Source of the DNA: Flavobacterium gyeonganense
GTDB lineage: Bacteria > Bacteroidota > Bacteroidia > Flavobacteriales > Flavobacteriaceae
Length of the DNA stretch: 64,000 bases
Assembly: GCF_029625295.1 (NCBI RefSeq)
Contig: NZ_CP121112.1
Location: 620,001-684,000 of the forward strand
Direction of reading: 5' to 3'
The notes beneath the pieces were generated by a model, which did not search any database, had not been told where the DNA came from, and worked only from the letters and a program-made list of their open reading frames with translations. Position numbers and translations under genes: made by a program. Of the stretch, positions 34,551 through 44,894 are shown piece after piece. The first letter of the stretch is position 1. Each line of letters opens with the position of its first letter.

Positions 34551-35294
34551 TTATTTGATTCCCTTTTTAAGTTTTTCAACTGAAGGGTCTTCCAAAAGTT
34601 TTATTTGATTAACAACAATCTGTGCTATTTCTGTTGCGCCTTTCAAGGAAAGATGTGTATCATCTGCTTTATCTTCTTTATAAAAAGGATTTTCCCCTGC
34701 TTTAAAATGCAAATGCAGTTGCCTTGATTTTTCAGGACCATAAGACTGTTCCAACAGTTCTGTATAGTATTCTAAATCTATAAAAGGAACTTTATATTCC
34801 TGGGCAACCAGTCTTGTTTCGAGAGGATAATCTCCATGCGTACCAATTAAAACACCTTTTTCATTAAAGTTTCTTCTTGTAATTGAAGTTAGTAAAATTG
34901 GAATTGCTCCCTTTTCACGACTTTCTTTTACGAAACGAATTAAATTATGCCTGTATGCAGTATGCGGATTTGTATAACGCAATGAATCCATGTTTTTTTG
35001 GTCATTATGCCCAAACTCGATAAAAACATAATCCCCTTTTTTAAGACTATTATAAACTGCCTCCCATTGTTTTTCAGCAATAAAGCTTCTGGTACTTCTT
35101 CCGTTTAAAGCCCTGTTATCTATAACAATATTATCTTTAAAAAAAGGTTGTAAAACCTGAGCCCAACCGTGTTCCGGATTTTTATCAGGATCTTTTTTAT
35201 TTGCCATTGTCGAATCACCGATGGTGTAAACGGTAGTCTTTTGTGCAAAACAAACGGTTGAAACCAACCAAAAAATTAATATGTACTTTTTCAT
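34551..35294 (-). CDS. Secreted SGNH esterase, CE12 rhamnogalacturonan acetylesterase type
   Basis: The 247-residue protein has a signal peptide (KYILIFWLVSTVCFAQ) and SGNH blocks: TIGDSTMANK with the catalytic Ser, ALNGRSTRSF, FIEFGHNDQKN and the C-terminal DDTHLSLKGATEIA with the Asp/His pair. It removes acetyl groups from pectin or rhamnogalacturonan. It lies 15 nt after the GH28 gene and is the last gene of the pectin-degradation run on this strand. Confidence 0.88.
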   Translation of the reverse strand: MKKYILIFWLVSTVCFAQKTTVYTIGDSTMANKKDPDKNPEHGWAQVLQPFFKDNIVIDNRALNGRSTRSFIAEKQWEAVYNSLKKGDYVFIEFGHNDQKNMDSLRYTNPHTAYRHNLIRFVKESREKGAIPILLTSITRRNFNEKGVLIGTHGDYPLETRLVAQEYKVPFIDLEYYTELLEQSYGPEKSRQLHLHFKAGENPFYKEDKADDTHLSLKGATEIAQIVVNQIKLLEDPSVEKLKKGIK

Positions 35295-35309
35295 TTTATT
35301 TGTATTAAA

Positions 35310-36659
35310 CTATTTTGCTGCTGAAGGAACTGTAGCTTTTTCTCCGATGAAAACTTCATTCAGAATGACATTATCAGCATTTGTACTTGAAATAGCATTT
35401 TTTGCGGACTTAATTTCGATATTGTTTAAAGAGATATTCTTGATTTTTTTATCTGCAAAACCCTGTATGACAATACCCGAAGCAGATGCTTTATTACACG
35501 AAATATCAGAGAAAAATACATTTGAAATTTCAGACTGATATCCTTTTCCCTCTCCGTGGTAATTTGCGGTTATATAAAGACAGTCTTCTACTTCATCGAG
35601 TTGAATATTCCTAACAAAAACATTTTTTATGAATCCTCCCCTGTCAGCGTTAGTTTTCAGATAAATCCCTCTTTTCAGATAACCAACTGTTTTGCAATTT
35701 TCCACAAAAACATTTTTTACACCTGCAGACATTTCGCTTCCAATAACCACTCCGTGAAGTCCTTTGAAATTGCAGTTTCTAATAATAATATTTTCACTTG
35801 GAGTCGCTGAGTTAGCTCTTCCTTCATGATCTCTTCCTGCTTTTATGGCAACATTATCATCGCCATTATTGAACGTTACATTTTCAATTAAAACGTTTTT
35901 TGCATACTCAGGATCAATACCATCATTATTATAATTCAAAGATTTGTAACTTATCCCTCTGATAGTTATACTTTCAGACTTGAGCAAATGCACACACCAA
36001 AAAGGCGAATTTTCAATTCGAACATTTTCAATCAATATATTCGAACATTTAAAAAACTGAATCATCTGCGGACGCAAAAAGTAACCTGTCCCAAATTTTC
36101 TGTCTATTAATGAAACATTCGTATGGTTCATTTCGCGACTGAGTTCTTTTCCTTTTCCTTCTTTTGCCTTAAAAGTTTTCCAGGTCTTTCCTCCTTCTCC
36201 ATCAATTGTTCCTTCACCGGTTATTGCAATATTTTTACAATCATAAGCATATATTAACGGACTATAATTATAAAGCATTGTGCCTTCCCAACTAGTTAAG
36301 ACCATTGGTAAATAATCCTCAGGTTTGTCACTAAATTTAATTTTTGCTCCTTTTTCAATTTTCAAATTCACATTGCTGACAAAATGAATCGGGCCATTTA
36401 AAAGATAAATTCCTTTTGGAACTACAATTGTCCCCCCATTATTTTTTTTACACAATGCCATTGCCTTATCGAAAAAAGGTTTGCTGTTGGAAACCGAATC
36501 ACCTTTAGCACCCAGCTTTTCCACACTAACCTGATAAGAAGGTATTTTTGGCAACTGAATAGCATTTATAATCGAATCTGTCTTTGCTGTTGGGAATTTA
36601 TTTTCCTGAGCAAAGCCAGTTACTGAAAACAATAGAAAGATAAGAAGTCTAATATTCAT
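35310..36659 (-). CDS. GH28 polygalacturonase family enzyme
   Basis: The 449-residue protein has a signal peptide (MNIRLLIFLLFSVTGFAQ) and a right-handed beta-helix. The GH28 catalytic series is clear: NNDGIDPEYA, FNNGDDNVAIKAGRD, GLHGVVIGSEMSAG and RGIYLKTN. It hydrolyses galacturonan chains, exo or endo not decidable from sequence, in the periplasm or at the surface. A second GH28 lies at 41874-43313. It is followed by the CE12-type esterase and preceded by the PL10 gene. Confidence 0.9.
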   Translation of the reverse strand: MNIRLLIFLLFSVTGFAQENKFPTAKTDSIINAIQLPKIPSYQVSVEKLGAKGDSVSNSKPFFDKAMALCKKNNGGTIVVPKGIYLLNGPIHFVSNVNLKIEKGAKIKFSDKPEDYLPMVLTSWEGTMLYNYSPLIYAYDCKNIAITGEGTIDGEGGKTWKTFKAKEGKGKELSREMNHTNVSLIDRKFGTGYFLRPQMIQFFKCSNILIENVRIENSPFWCVHLLKSESITIRGISYKSLNYNNDGIDPEYAKNVLIENVTFNNGDDNVAIKAGRDHEGRANSATPSENIIIRNCNFKGLHGVVIGSEMSAGVKNVFVENCKTVGYLKRGIYLKTNADRGGFIKNVFVRNIQLDEVEDCLYITANYHGEGKGYQSEISNVFFSDISCNKASASGIVIQGFADKKIKNISLNNIEIKSAKNAISSTNADNVILNEVFIGEKATVPSAAK

Positions 36660-36721
36660 GATTTATATTTTATCAAGGAAAATCTATGTCCTGACTCAGA
36701 AAACAATTATGTAATTAAAAA

Positions 36722-37822
36722 TTATTCTGAATCACTACTTTCTAAATTATTCTTTTTTGCCCACTTCTTATATTTTTTAAGGACTTCTTTAGGTTCATTA
36801 GAATACCATGAATAACCATTTCTTCTTTCTTCTCCAATATCAGTTATAAATCTCTTTTTAACTCCGTCACGGTCGCAAAAAATTGCCTCATTAGTATCAA
36901 GTTCTGCAAATCTTGGCCAAATTGGCGCTCCATCTACCATAGGATACATTTTTTTTCCTATAATTTTACCGTCTTCATCATAGATGCGTTCTTCTTTAAG
37001 ATTCGTTATTTTTGTTTTTTCAAACCAGTCGTAAGCGCTTTTTACAGCTATCTTAATTTCCGGTGAAGGATTATCAATAGACATTAAAAACAATACAACT
37101 TTTGCAGATTCCTTTCCGCTTAAAGAAGCAAGTTCATAAGCTCTTGCATCAGCTGGTGCAAAAGTAACTTCATCATGTTGTGCACACCAAACTGTGAGAA
37201 CACCATTTTGTTTATATTGCGTTTTTAGAATACATTCAATTCCTTTACTAACTGCAATTTTGGCTTTGTCAATAACCTCCTGTGATGGTTTAATACTGTA
37301 ATACGGGGTTTCATTTGCTATTTCCTTTAATACATTCAAAACATCCACCATTGAATTATCATTATATGTGATATGTGTGTAGTAACCTTTTTTTAACGGA
37401 AAGTATTGAGGCCAACCACCATTAGGATATTGTGCAGAAAGTAAATAATTCACTGCTCTCAAAAATGAATCTTTATATCTTTCATCTTTTGTCTGTGCAT
37501 ACATTTTTGAAACAAAAAGTATTTCCTGAGTTGTAGCTCTATTATCGATTGTACAATCTTTTGCTATTGGCTTTAGGGCTACTAATTTAGCTTTTTCTTC
37601 TTCTGTCAGTTCATTAAGCATTGGAATATTTTTAGGCCAGCCTCCAATATCCCTTTGGTAAAGCAAAACATTTTCGCCTACTTTTTTACCTTCTTCAGAT
37701 CCAAACCAGGCGGAGTAACTTTTTACAATTAAGTCCGGCCATTTTTTGGCTTTATCCTGTGCATTTACATGACAGCCAGTAATGATTAGAAGTAATAACG
37801 CTGTCTTTTTGAGTTGATTCAT
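36722..37822 (-). CDS. pelA: PL10 pectate lyase
   Basis: The 366-residue protein starts with a lipoprotein-like signal (LLLIITGCHVNAQ). It shows PL10 features: YQRDIGGWPKNIPM, TIDNRATTQEILFVSKMYA, QYPNGGWPQYFPLKKGYYTH and ITYNDNSMVDVLNVLKE. PL10 enzymes cleave polygalacturonate by calcium-dependent beta-elimination, making unsaturated oligogalacturonides that GH105 and KduI/KduD then process. It sits between GH43 and GH28 genes in the same direction. Confidence 0.9.
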   Translation of the reverse strand: MNQLKKTALLLLIITGCHVNAQDKAKKWPDLIVKSYSAWFGSEEGKKVGENVLLYQRDIGGWPKNIPMLNELTEEEKAKLVALKPIAKDCTIDNRATTQEILFVSKMYAQTKDERYKDSFLRAVNYLLSAQYPNGGWPQYFPLKKGYYTHITYNDNSMVDVLNVLKEIANETPYYSIKPSQEVIDKAKIAVSKGIECILKTQYKQNGVLTVWCAQHDEVTFAPADARAYELASLSGKESAKVVLFLMSIDNPSPEIKIAVKSAYDWFEKTKITNLKEERIYDEDGKIIGKKMYPMVDGAPIWPRFAELDTNEAIFCDRDGVKKRFITDIGEERRNGYSWYSNEPKEVLKKYKKWAKKNNLESSDSE

Positions 37823-37866
37823 TTAATTGGTTAATTTTAGTTATTTATTTAGTTATTTATTTAGTT

Positions 37867-39497
37867 TTAGTCAGTTATTCTGAACCAGTCAATTGCTACG
37901 CTTCCCGCATCATTTATAACTCCTTCTCTAAGAGCTAAAAATCCTATCTTAGCACCTATCCATTTTCCTTCTCTGGCTGTAAAAGTGTCACCTATTGCAT
38001 TGAATTTTTGTCCATCTTCACTATAGAAAAAATTACATATTCCTCCCGATTTTACTTTTACCTGCAGGTATATTGTCCTGTCTTTTATTGCGATTTTCTT
38101 ACTTTCAGATTCGATTCCTTTTTTATCCGATCTTAAAGCTGTTTTTTGCGAAAGAAATAATTTTCCTTCGTTTTGCTTGAGACATAAAAAACTATAATCG
38201 AGTCCCATGATAACCAGCCCTGTATATTCTCCATCGAATCTGGAATTGAAAGTAATTTTTGTAGTCGCCGTAAACTCATTTGCCGGGATTTTTTGCAAAA
38301 GTAAATTGGGAATATCAAACAGGTTATTATAATCTTTAGGGACAGAGATACAATTCAAATTATAGTAACCCATTGAGGTAGGAAGCCCCCATGTTATCTG
38401 CGGATTTGCATGCCACTGCCATTGAAGCCCAAGTTTAGGATTATTAAATTCATCACTTTCAGGTGGTGTTGCAACCGGAAAAGTTTTTTTACCAACATTT
38501 GGTTTTTTATATACCATAACAGGCTCTCCAATACCATCATTATCCTCATCGCTTCCAATTACCGGCCAGTCCTGCTGCCATTTCATAGGCTGCAAATGAA
38601 CAACTCTTCCGTAAGCAAACTGATCCTGAAAATGAAGAAACCAGTCTTCACCTGTTTGTGTCTGAACCCATGCACCCTGATGCGGGCCGTTAACAGTTGT
38701 TTTTCCCTGTTCCATCACTTTTCTTTTTTCATAAGGACCAAAAATATTCTTAGCCCTCATAACGGTCTGCCAGCCGGTCGCTACTCCTCCAGCCGGAGCA
38801 AAAATATAATAATAACCATTACGTATATAAAATTTAGGTCCTTCAATGGTTGGTTCATCCGGATGTCCGTCAATAATCATAACATCATCATTATTTGCAG
38901 ATAAACCATCCGGATTCATTGAACAGACTGCCAAAACACTTTTTATTCCGGCACGGCTGCCAGCAAACGCATAACCCAGATATGCCTTCCCATCCTCATC
39001 CCACAAAGGCGTTGGATCAATCAACCCTTTTCCTTCTTTTACCATAACTGGTTCAGACCATGGTCCTTCGGCTTTTTTTGATTTCACAACATAAATTCCA
39101 AAATCAGGATCGGGATAGTAAATATAAAACTCATTTTTATGAAAACGGATGCAGGGAGCCCACACTCCATTTCCATGCTGAACTTTATTATACACTTCTA
39201 ATGGTTTTTGTCTGGAAAGTGCATGTCCAATCAATTTCCAGTTTACCAAATCCTTTGAATGAAGAATAGGCAGGCCAGGAATACAATTAAAAGATGAAGC
39301 GGTCATATAATAATTATCTCCCACCCTGATAGCATCCGGATCAGAATAATCAGCATATAAAACAGGGTTTTTATAAGTGCCGTCACCCTGATCTGCTACC
39401 CAGACATTTGAATAATTCTTTTGTTTTTTTCCTGCGCTATTGAATTCTGCATCAAAATACTGGACAACAAAAGAGATGTTATTATGACAAATTTCAT
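37867..39497 (-). pseudogene. GH43-family glycosidase, frameshifted at a 7-A run near the N-terminus
   Basis: The long frame begins only at MGDNYYMTASSFNCIPGLP, but the family-typical start NPVLYADYSDPDAIRVGD continues upstream in the same frame. A proper signal peptide, MKFVIITSLLLSSILMQNSI ending in AQ, starts at the ATG at 39497 in another frame. One more base in the run 39424-39430 joins them, giving about 543 residues. The C-terminal 200 residues form a beta-sandwich (FTATTKITFNSRFDGEYTG). Such GH43 enzymes are beta-xylosidases, arabinofuranosidases or galactosidases acting on pectin side chains; the exact activity is open. Probably intact in the organism. Confidence 0.8.
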
Positions 39498-39508
39498 TTA
39501 AAAAGGTA

Positions 39509-40740
39509 TTATCTGTTTAATTCTAATGCTGCCAGAATAAAAGGGCCTGTTGCTTTAGGATCATTATCTTTCTTTTTTTCATTTACATAATATTCATAAG
39601 AACCATCTCTGTATGGAGTTCCTCCAAGTCCCGCTACCTGACAAGCCTGAGTTAATGTTATAGTTCCGTCTGCGTCAACTTTGATTAACTGAGTAGTTAG
39701 TCCATCAAAAGCTTTGTTGGCTATTTTTTTGAATTTTGCAGGTAAATATCCTTTATTAACACCTTTTGCAAATGCATAGGCAAACATGGATGAGCCTGAA
39801 GCTTCAAGATAATTTCCTTCCTTTTCCATTTTATCTGTAACCTGATACCATAAACCCGATTTATGCTGATATTTTGCTAAACTTTCCGAAACTTTATTTA
39901 AATAACCAACCAATTCTTTTTGTTTTGGATGATCTTTCGGGAAATAATCTAAAGCATCAACAAGAGCCATTACATACCAGCCAAGAGCTCTGGACCAAAA
40001 GTTTGGTGAATTTCCTGTTTCTTTGTTTGCCCATGGCATTTGCTTGCTCTCATCCCATCCATGATATAATAAACCTGTAGCCGGATCTGTTGCATGTAAT
40101 TGAATTTGTTCGAACTGATGGGCAACATCATCAAGGTTTTTTCCTCCTTCAAAAGTTGCTGTATATTCAGCATAGAAAGGTTCCCCCATGTACAAACCAT
40201 CTAACCACATTTGATTAGGATAGATTTTTTTATGCCAGAATCCTCCGGACTGCGTTCTTGGATGCACCGTTAACTGTTGGCGTAACAATTGCATCGCTTT
40301 TAAATATTTTTCTTCTTTTGTTTTATCATAAGCATTAAAAAGCAAACGCCCAGCCACAATCATATCGATATTGTATTTTTCAATTTCATACGTTTTGATT
40401 GTGCCGTCATTTTGAATTAATGCATCTAAATACCCCTGAACATAAGATGCATATGCCGGATTTGGATTTTTTTATATAATTCCTGAAATGAATACAAAAC
40501 AAGACCGTGAACGTAGTCCCATTTTGGAGCTTTAGAATCATCAATCTGCCAGGATTGAGGATGGCGTTTCATTAATGTCAACGCCATTTTGTCTGACCAT
40601 TTCAAATCTTTAGAAATTACTGTTTGATTTGTAGAATTTGCATTTTTTCCTGCTTCAGGTGATGCTGTCTTGCATCCAAAAATTGCGAATGAAACGAAAA
40701 GTGTGGCGACTTTTAAAGTGTTGATTGTGTTGTTTAACAT
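39509..40740 (-). pseudogene. GH105 unsaturated rhamnogalacturonyl/galacturonyl hydrolase, frameshifted
   Basis: Two fragments rejoin if the 7-base run 40467-40473 had one more base: SFQELYKKNPNPAYASYVQG and DALIQNDGTIKTYEIEKYNI then link a lipoprotein N-terminus (FVSFAIFGCKTASPEAG) to MIVAGRLLFNAYDKTKEEKY. The full protein has about 410 residues and an (alpha/alpha)6-barrel with FWSRALGWYVMALVDALDYF and ACQVAGLGGTPYRDGSYEYY, as in YteR/YesR. GH105 removes the unsaturated uronic acid left by pectate or rhamnogalacturonan lyases. It lies just upstream of the GH43 gene. Confidence 0.82.
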
Positions 40741-40837
40741 AGTAATTATTTTAACTTTTTGGAAATTCTATTTATCTGATTACATATAATTATAAAACTA
40801 TAATGCTATCAAATTATATTTCGCATTTGTACTTAAT

Positions 40838-41781
40838 TTATTTCTTTTTAAAAATTTTATCTAAAAATTGAGTTGTATACAAGATGGTTTCATCTAGCCA
40901 GGGAGCAAAAAACCAAAAAGAATGGGGCGAATCCTTAATAGTCTGCACTTCATTGTAAACATTATTTATATTCAAAATTTTAATCATATCATCTCTTCCT
41001 GCATGAAATCTCGGAATACTACTATTCAAAAATAATGTTGGCGGTGTATTCTTATCTGTATGAGTCAAACCAGAAGCATTTTTCCAGTTTTCAGGTTTTT
41101 CATCAAAAGTACCTTTAAGCCATAAAGCTGCTACTTCACCTTCCGATGATTCCGGGTGTTTAAAAGCTAAAATGCCATCTATATTAATAATTGCATTTAC
41201 CTCAGATGAAGATTTGCTTTTATTCAAAACATCATCAAAAGCCGGATTCTTATTTGTTGTACCAATCAAAGCAGCCATTTGACCTCCTGAAGAACATCCT
41301 AAAACAGCAATTTTGTCTGGGTCTACATGGAATTTTCGTGCATTATCTTTTATAAATCTTATTGCATTTTTAACATCGAAAATTCCCTCCGGATACTTGG
41401 CTTCTAATGAAAGCCTGTATTCAATTGCAAAACAGGAATATCCTTCTGAAGCAATTCTCTGTGCCATCGTTCTCATCTGACTTTTATTACCTGATTTCCA
41501 CCCCCTCCGTGAATCATAACTACAGCAGGATTTTTTCTTTTGATTTTATTCAAATACGCATCAAAATGTAATGCCCTATTTTTATCCTGACTATAAACCA
41601 CATCGTTAATTTCAATAACATTTTTATTTTTTACTTCTTCAGCAATTTTTATGAAAGGATATTTTTTTATTAGTTTAGCATAGGTGCTTTTTATCGTATA
41701 TGAAGTATCGATGGGAAAATTGATTTGTCCAAAAAAAGAATTTGATACAAAGAACAGAACTGTTAAAAAAATATTCTTCAT
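40838..41781 (-). pseudogene. Alpha/beta-hydrolase carbohydrate esterase, frameshifted at a C/G run
   Basis: A signal peptide (MKNIFLTVLFFVSNSFFGQ) and the oxyanion motif VVMIHGGGG lie in one frame, and RTMAQRIASEGYSCFAIEYR onward in another. One extra G in the 5-base run 41502-41506 gives IHGGGWKSGNKSQMRTMAQR, the usual family sequence, for a protein of about 314 residues. The nucleophile elbow is GCSSGGQ and the C-terminal His is in DSPHSFWFF. It probably deacetylates or demethylates pectin-derived sugars. It is one of two such hydrolases in the locus; the other is at 57356. Confidence 0.8.
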
Positions 41782-41873
41782 AAACTAATTTAGCTAATAT
41801 ACAAATCTGGCAAAATAACAGACTTTCTCTCTATAATGATTGAAAATAACAATAATAATATACAGTAAAAAAA

Positions 41874-43313
41874 TCAATTTTTAACTGATTCTACATTTTT
41901 GTCATTGATATAAGTATTTATAAAATTAAAATTCCTGATATTTTTCAATAGATAAACAGAGTCCGCCTTTTCGATAATAACGTTCTTAAGCGTAATATTT
42001 TCGACCGGGGATTCTTTATATCCTTCAGCCCAAATGCCATATTTACCTGCTTTTTTTACTTTTACGTTTTCTAAACTTACATTTCTGATAACAGGAATGA
42101 AGTTTCCTGTCTGCGAACCGTATACGTTATAAAACATATTTAACTTCAAGACACATTCTTTAACCGTTCCTACTTCCAGATTCCTCACATAAACATTTTC
42201 AATAACTCCACCTCGTTTAGAATTTGTTTTGATGCGAATTGCCCTGTCTAAATTTGGACTATCCATAACACAATTCTCTACAAAAACATTATTTACACCT
42301 GCGGATATTTCGCTACCAATTACAACTCCTCCATGACCGTCTATCATTTTACAATTTTGTACAATAATATTTTTGCTTGGTATTCCTACTCTTCTTCCAT
42401 CAGCATCTCTTCCTGATTTTATAGCAATGCAATCGTCTCCTGTGTTAAACACACAATTTTTAATTATTATATTTTGCGAATATTCAGGATCACAACCATC
42501 ATTATTAGGTCCATGACTATCCACTGTAACCCCGTCTATAATTACATTATTGGATTTTATTGGGTGCAAAATCCAAAAAGGTGCATTAATTACTTTAATA
42601 TCTTTTATTAGAACAGTATTGCATTCAAAGAATTCAATAAAATTAGGCCTTAAATAACGTCCTTCACCAAAAATCCTTTCTGAAACCGGCACACCTTTTT
42701 CAGCCATATCAACCAAAACTTCACGATTAGTTGGATCATTTTGCGAAGGAATCCCTTTTTTCCAGCCATAATCTTTAGCACCGGACCATAGCCACCAGTT
42801 GCCACTACTGGCCTGGCCATTCAAAATACCTCTACCTGTTATAGCAACATTTGTTTTATTTTTAGCATAAATAAGAGGAGAATAATTCATTAATTCTGTT
42901 CCTTCAAAAGAAGTATGAACTATTGGATAATCTTTTGGATTTGTACTAAACAGAATTTCTGCATTATCTTCCAAATGCAAATTCACATTATTTTCCAAAT
43001 GTATAGGCCCGGTTAAGTATTTTCCTTCGGAAACAATAACTCTTCCACCACCATTAGAAGTACAAGCTTTTATTGCCTTTTCAAAAGCAATTGTATTGAA
43101 CGCAACTCCATCTCCAACTGCGCCAAAATCTTTCACATCATAATCTTTCTCTAAAAAATTAACTTGAGGCATAGTCTTTATAACAAAGTCCATTTTTTTC
43201 CATGGATCTTCAATTGATGTTTCTAATGTTTTGAGCCTGCAAGACATAAAAACAATACAACATATCATTATTAAAAATGAGTAATTATTTTTAAAAACAT
43301 TATACACCATCAT
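41874..43313 (-). CDS. Second GH28 polygalacturonase family enzyme
   Basis: The 479-residue protein has a lipoprotein-like N-terminus (FLIMICCIVFMSCRLK) and the GH28 catalytic series NNDGCDPEYS, FNTGDDCIAIKSGRD, DGHGGVVIGSEISAG and RAIRIKTN. It is related to but clearly different from the GH28 at 35310-36659, so the pair may divide exo and endo work or methylated and bare substrate. Its promoter region contains the perfect palindrome at 43354-43367, divergent from the first lacI gene. Confidence 0.9.
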   Translation of the reverse strand: MMVYNVFKNNYSFLIMICCIVFMSCRLKTLETSIEDPWKKMDFVIKTMPQVNFLEKDYDVKDFGAVGDGVAFNTIAFEKAIKACTSNGGGRVIVSEGKYLTGPIHLENNVNLHLEDNAEILFSTNPKDYPIVHTSFEGTELMNYSPLIYAKNKTNVAITGRGILNGQASSGNWWLWSGAKDYGWKKGIPSQNDPTNREVLVDMAEKGVPVSERIFGEGRYLRPNFIEFFECNTVLIKDIKVINAPFWILHPIKSNNVIIDGVTVDSHGPNNDGCDPEYSQNIIIKNCVFNTGDDCIAIKSGRDADGRRVGIPSKNIIVQNCKMIDGHGGVVIGSEISAGVNNVFVENCVMDSPNLDRAIRIKTNSKRGGVIENVYVRNLEVGTVKECVLKLNMFYNVYGSQTGNFIPVIRNVSLENVKVKKAGKYGIWAEGYKESPVENITLKNVIIEKADSVYLLKNIRNFNFINTYINDKNVESVKN

Positions 43314-43353
43314 TTTATAGTATTCTATTTATTAATCAAGACTTTTTAAATTA

Positions 43354-43367
43354 TGTAATCGATTACA
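43354..43367. promoter_or_regulatory. LacI-type operator, perfect 14-bp palindrome
   Basis: TGTAATCGATTACA lies 41 nt upstream of the GH28 ATG. Near-identical TGTAATCGATTGCA copies lie before kduI (54162) and before the second transporter (57183). LacI-family regulators bind palindromes of this size with a central CG, and two are encoded next door. Confidence 0.75.
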
Positions 43368-43516
43368 CGAAAGTAAAGAAATCGAATTACATCAACAAAT
43401 AAATTTGAATAAAAATTATGCATTTATTTTTAAAAAGTAATATTAATTGTAATTGTTGTAAAAAAAACATAATTTTTTACCATTGCTCTATCATATTTAA
43501 CAAGTGGCTTTTTTTT

Positions 43517-43530
43517 GGTAATCGATAACA
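43517..43530. promoter_or_regulatory. Possible autoregulatory LacI operator
   Basis: GGTAATCGATAACA keeps the central TAATCGATWACA of the pectin operator and lies 66 nt before the first lacI start codon. Confidence 0.5.
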
Positions 43531-43595
43531 TTTTATCCTTCTGTTTGCAAAAAAAATGTATTTTTGTGTTAAAATAATCAAAATATGAATTTTGA

Positions 43596-44624
43596 ATGAG
43601 CGAAAAAATAACCATTTATGATATTGCAAAAAAATTAAATATAACTGCTGCCACAGTATCAAGAGCGCTGAATAACAGCCCTAAAATAAAAGACAGCACC
43701 AAAAAATTAGTTCTTGAAACTGCTGCCTCAATGAACTATAAACAAAATAAATTAGCTTTAGCTTTAAAAAGCGGGAGAAGCAATAATATTGGAGTTATTG
43801 TACCGCGTATTGACAGTAATTTTTTTGCATCTGTAATTAGAGGAATCGAAGAAGAGCTCTACTCACACGGTTATCAGGTTATTATTTGCCAGACTCATGA
43901 AAATCCAAAAAGAGAAAATGAAAATCTTTACACCTTAATTGATGCTCAGGTTGATGGTATTTTAATGTCAGTTACAGATGTTACGAGTGAAAATGATGGC
44001 GCTTTTCGTAACGTATTGGAAAAGAATGTACCATTGATTTTCTTTGACAGAAGCAAACATATAGACGGTGTAAGTTCGGTTACAATAAATGATTTTAAAG
44101 GCGGTTACATAGCTACAAAACAATTAATTAGTCAAGGATGTAAATATATTGCACATCTATCCGGAGATCTGTCATTAGAAATTTTCAAAAATAGATTTTT
44201 AGGATACAAACAGGCTTTACTGGATAATGGAATCCAGTTTAACGAAAAATATGTTATTCAGTCAAAAAGTAGTGTTGAAGCTGGAAAAAATGCCATTAAT
44301 ATTTTACTGGAACTTGAAACACCTCCTGACGCTATATTTTCTTCAAGTGATTTTGCTGCCTTAGGCGCTATTCAGGAATTAAGAGACCGAAACATTAGTA
44401 TTCCGCAAGAGTTTTGTGTTGCAGGCTTTAGTAATGAACCTTTCACTAAGTTTATGGAGCTATCAATAACTTCTGTTGATCAGTCTCCTCTTGAAATGGG
44501 AAGGATGTCAGCACGCGTCTTTTTAGAACAAGCTGGTAAAACAGACACTATTAAAATCGAAAAAAAGGTAGTTTTAGCACCAGAATTACATATTCGTAAA
44601 TCCACGTCCAGAATAAATTTATGA
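43596..44624 (+). CDS. LacI-family regulator of pectin use (first of two paralogues)
   Basis: The 342-residue protein has a LacI HTH (KITIYDIAKKLNITAATVSR, residues about 4-23) with the hinge region LALALKSGRSNNIGVIVPRI and a periplasmic-binding-like ligand domain (IFSSSDFAALGAIQELRDRN; CVAGFSNEPFTKFMELSITS). It most likely senses a galacturonate or ketodeoxygluconate-type intermediate. It is nearly a duplicate of the gene at 44895-45922, same orientation. Upstream operators sit at 43354 and 43517. Confidence 0.88.
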   Translation: MSEKITIYDIAKKLNITAATVSRALNNSPKIKDSTKKLVLETAASMNYKQNKLALALKSGRSNNIGVIVPRIDSNFFASVIRGIEEELYSHGYQVIICQTHENPKRENENLYTLIDAQVDGILMSVTDVTSENDGAFRNVLEKNVPLIFFDRSKHIDGVSSVTINDFKGGYIATKQLISQGCKYIAHLSGDLSLEIFKNRFLGYKQALLDNGIQFNEKYVIQSKSSVEAGKNAINILLELETPPDAIFSSSDFAALGAIQELRDRNISIPQEFCVAGFSNEPFTKFMELSITSVDQSPLEMGRMSARVFLEQAGKTDTIKIEKKVVLAPELHIRKSTSRINL

Positions 44625-44894
44625 TTACTCTTGCTATTTGCAATCCATTTCTCCTAATAACGTTTAGTTTTTCTGTAAAAATCTAATATTCTTTCTATTC
44701 ATAATCAAAACTTTTACATCACATATTCTCAATAAAAACAATTACATTAATTGTAAAATAAAAAACCTGTAATTTCATTTTTACACATATTTATAGCTAA
44801 AATAATAACATTTTATCAATCGATGATATTTTCTATTGAATTATTCAAAAAAAAGTATTTTTGTCCTGAATAAAATAAAAGAATATTTTTTTGA

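Noticed and set aside
40778..40784. Half-site GATTACA upstream of the GH105 gene as a LacI operator
   Set aside because: Only one half of the palindrome is kept and the other side does not match well enough to claim a site.
44814..44828. Second autoregulatory operator before the second lacI gene
   Set aside because: Only the central ATCGAT is shared and the flanks do not form the palindrome, so it is mentioned but not annotated.
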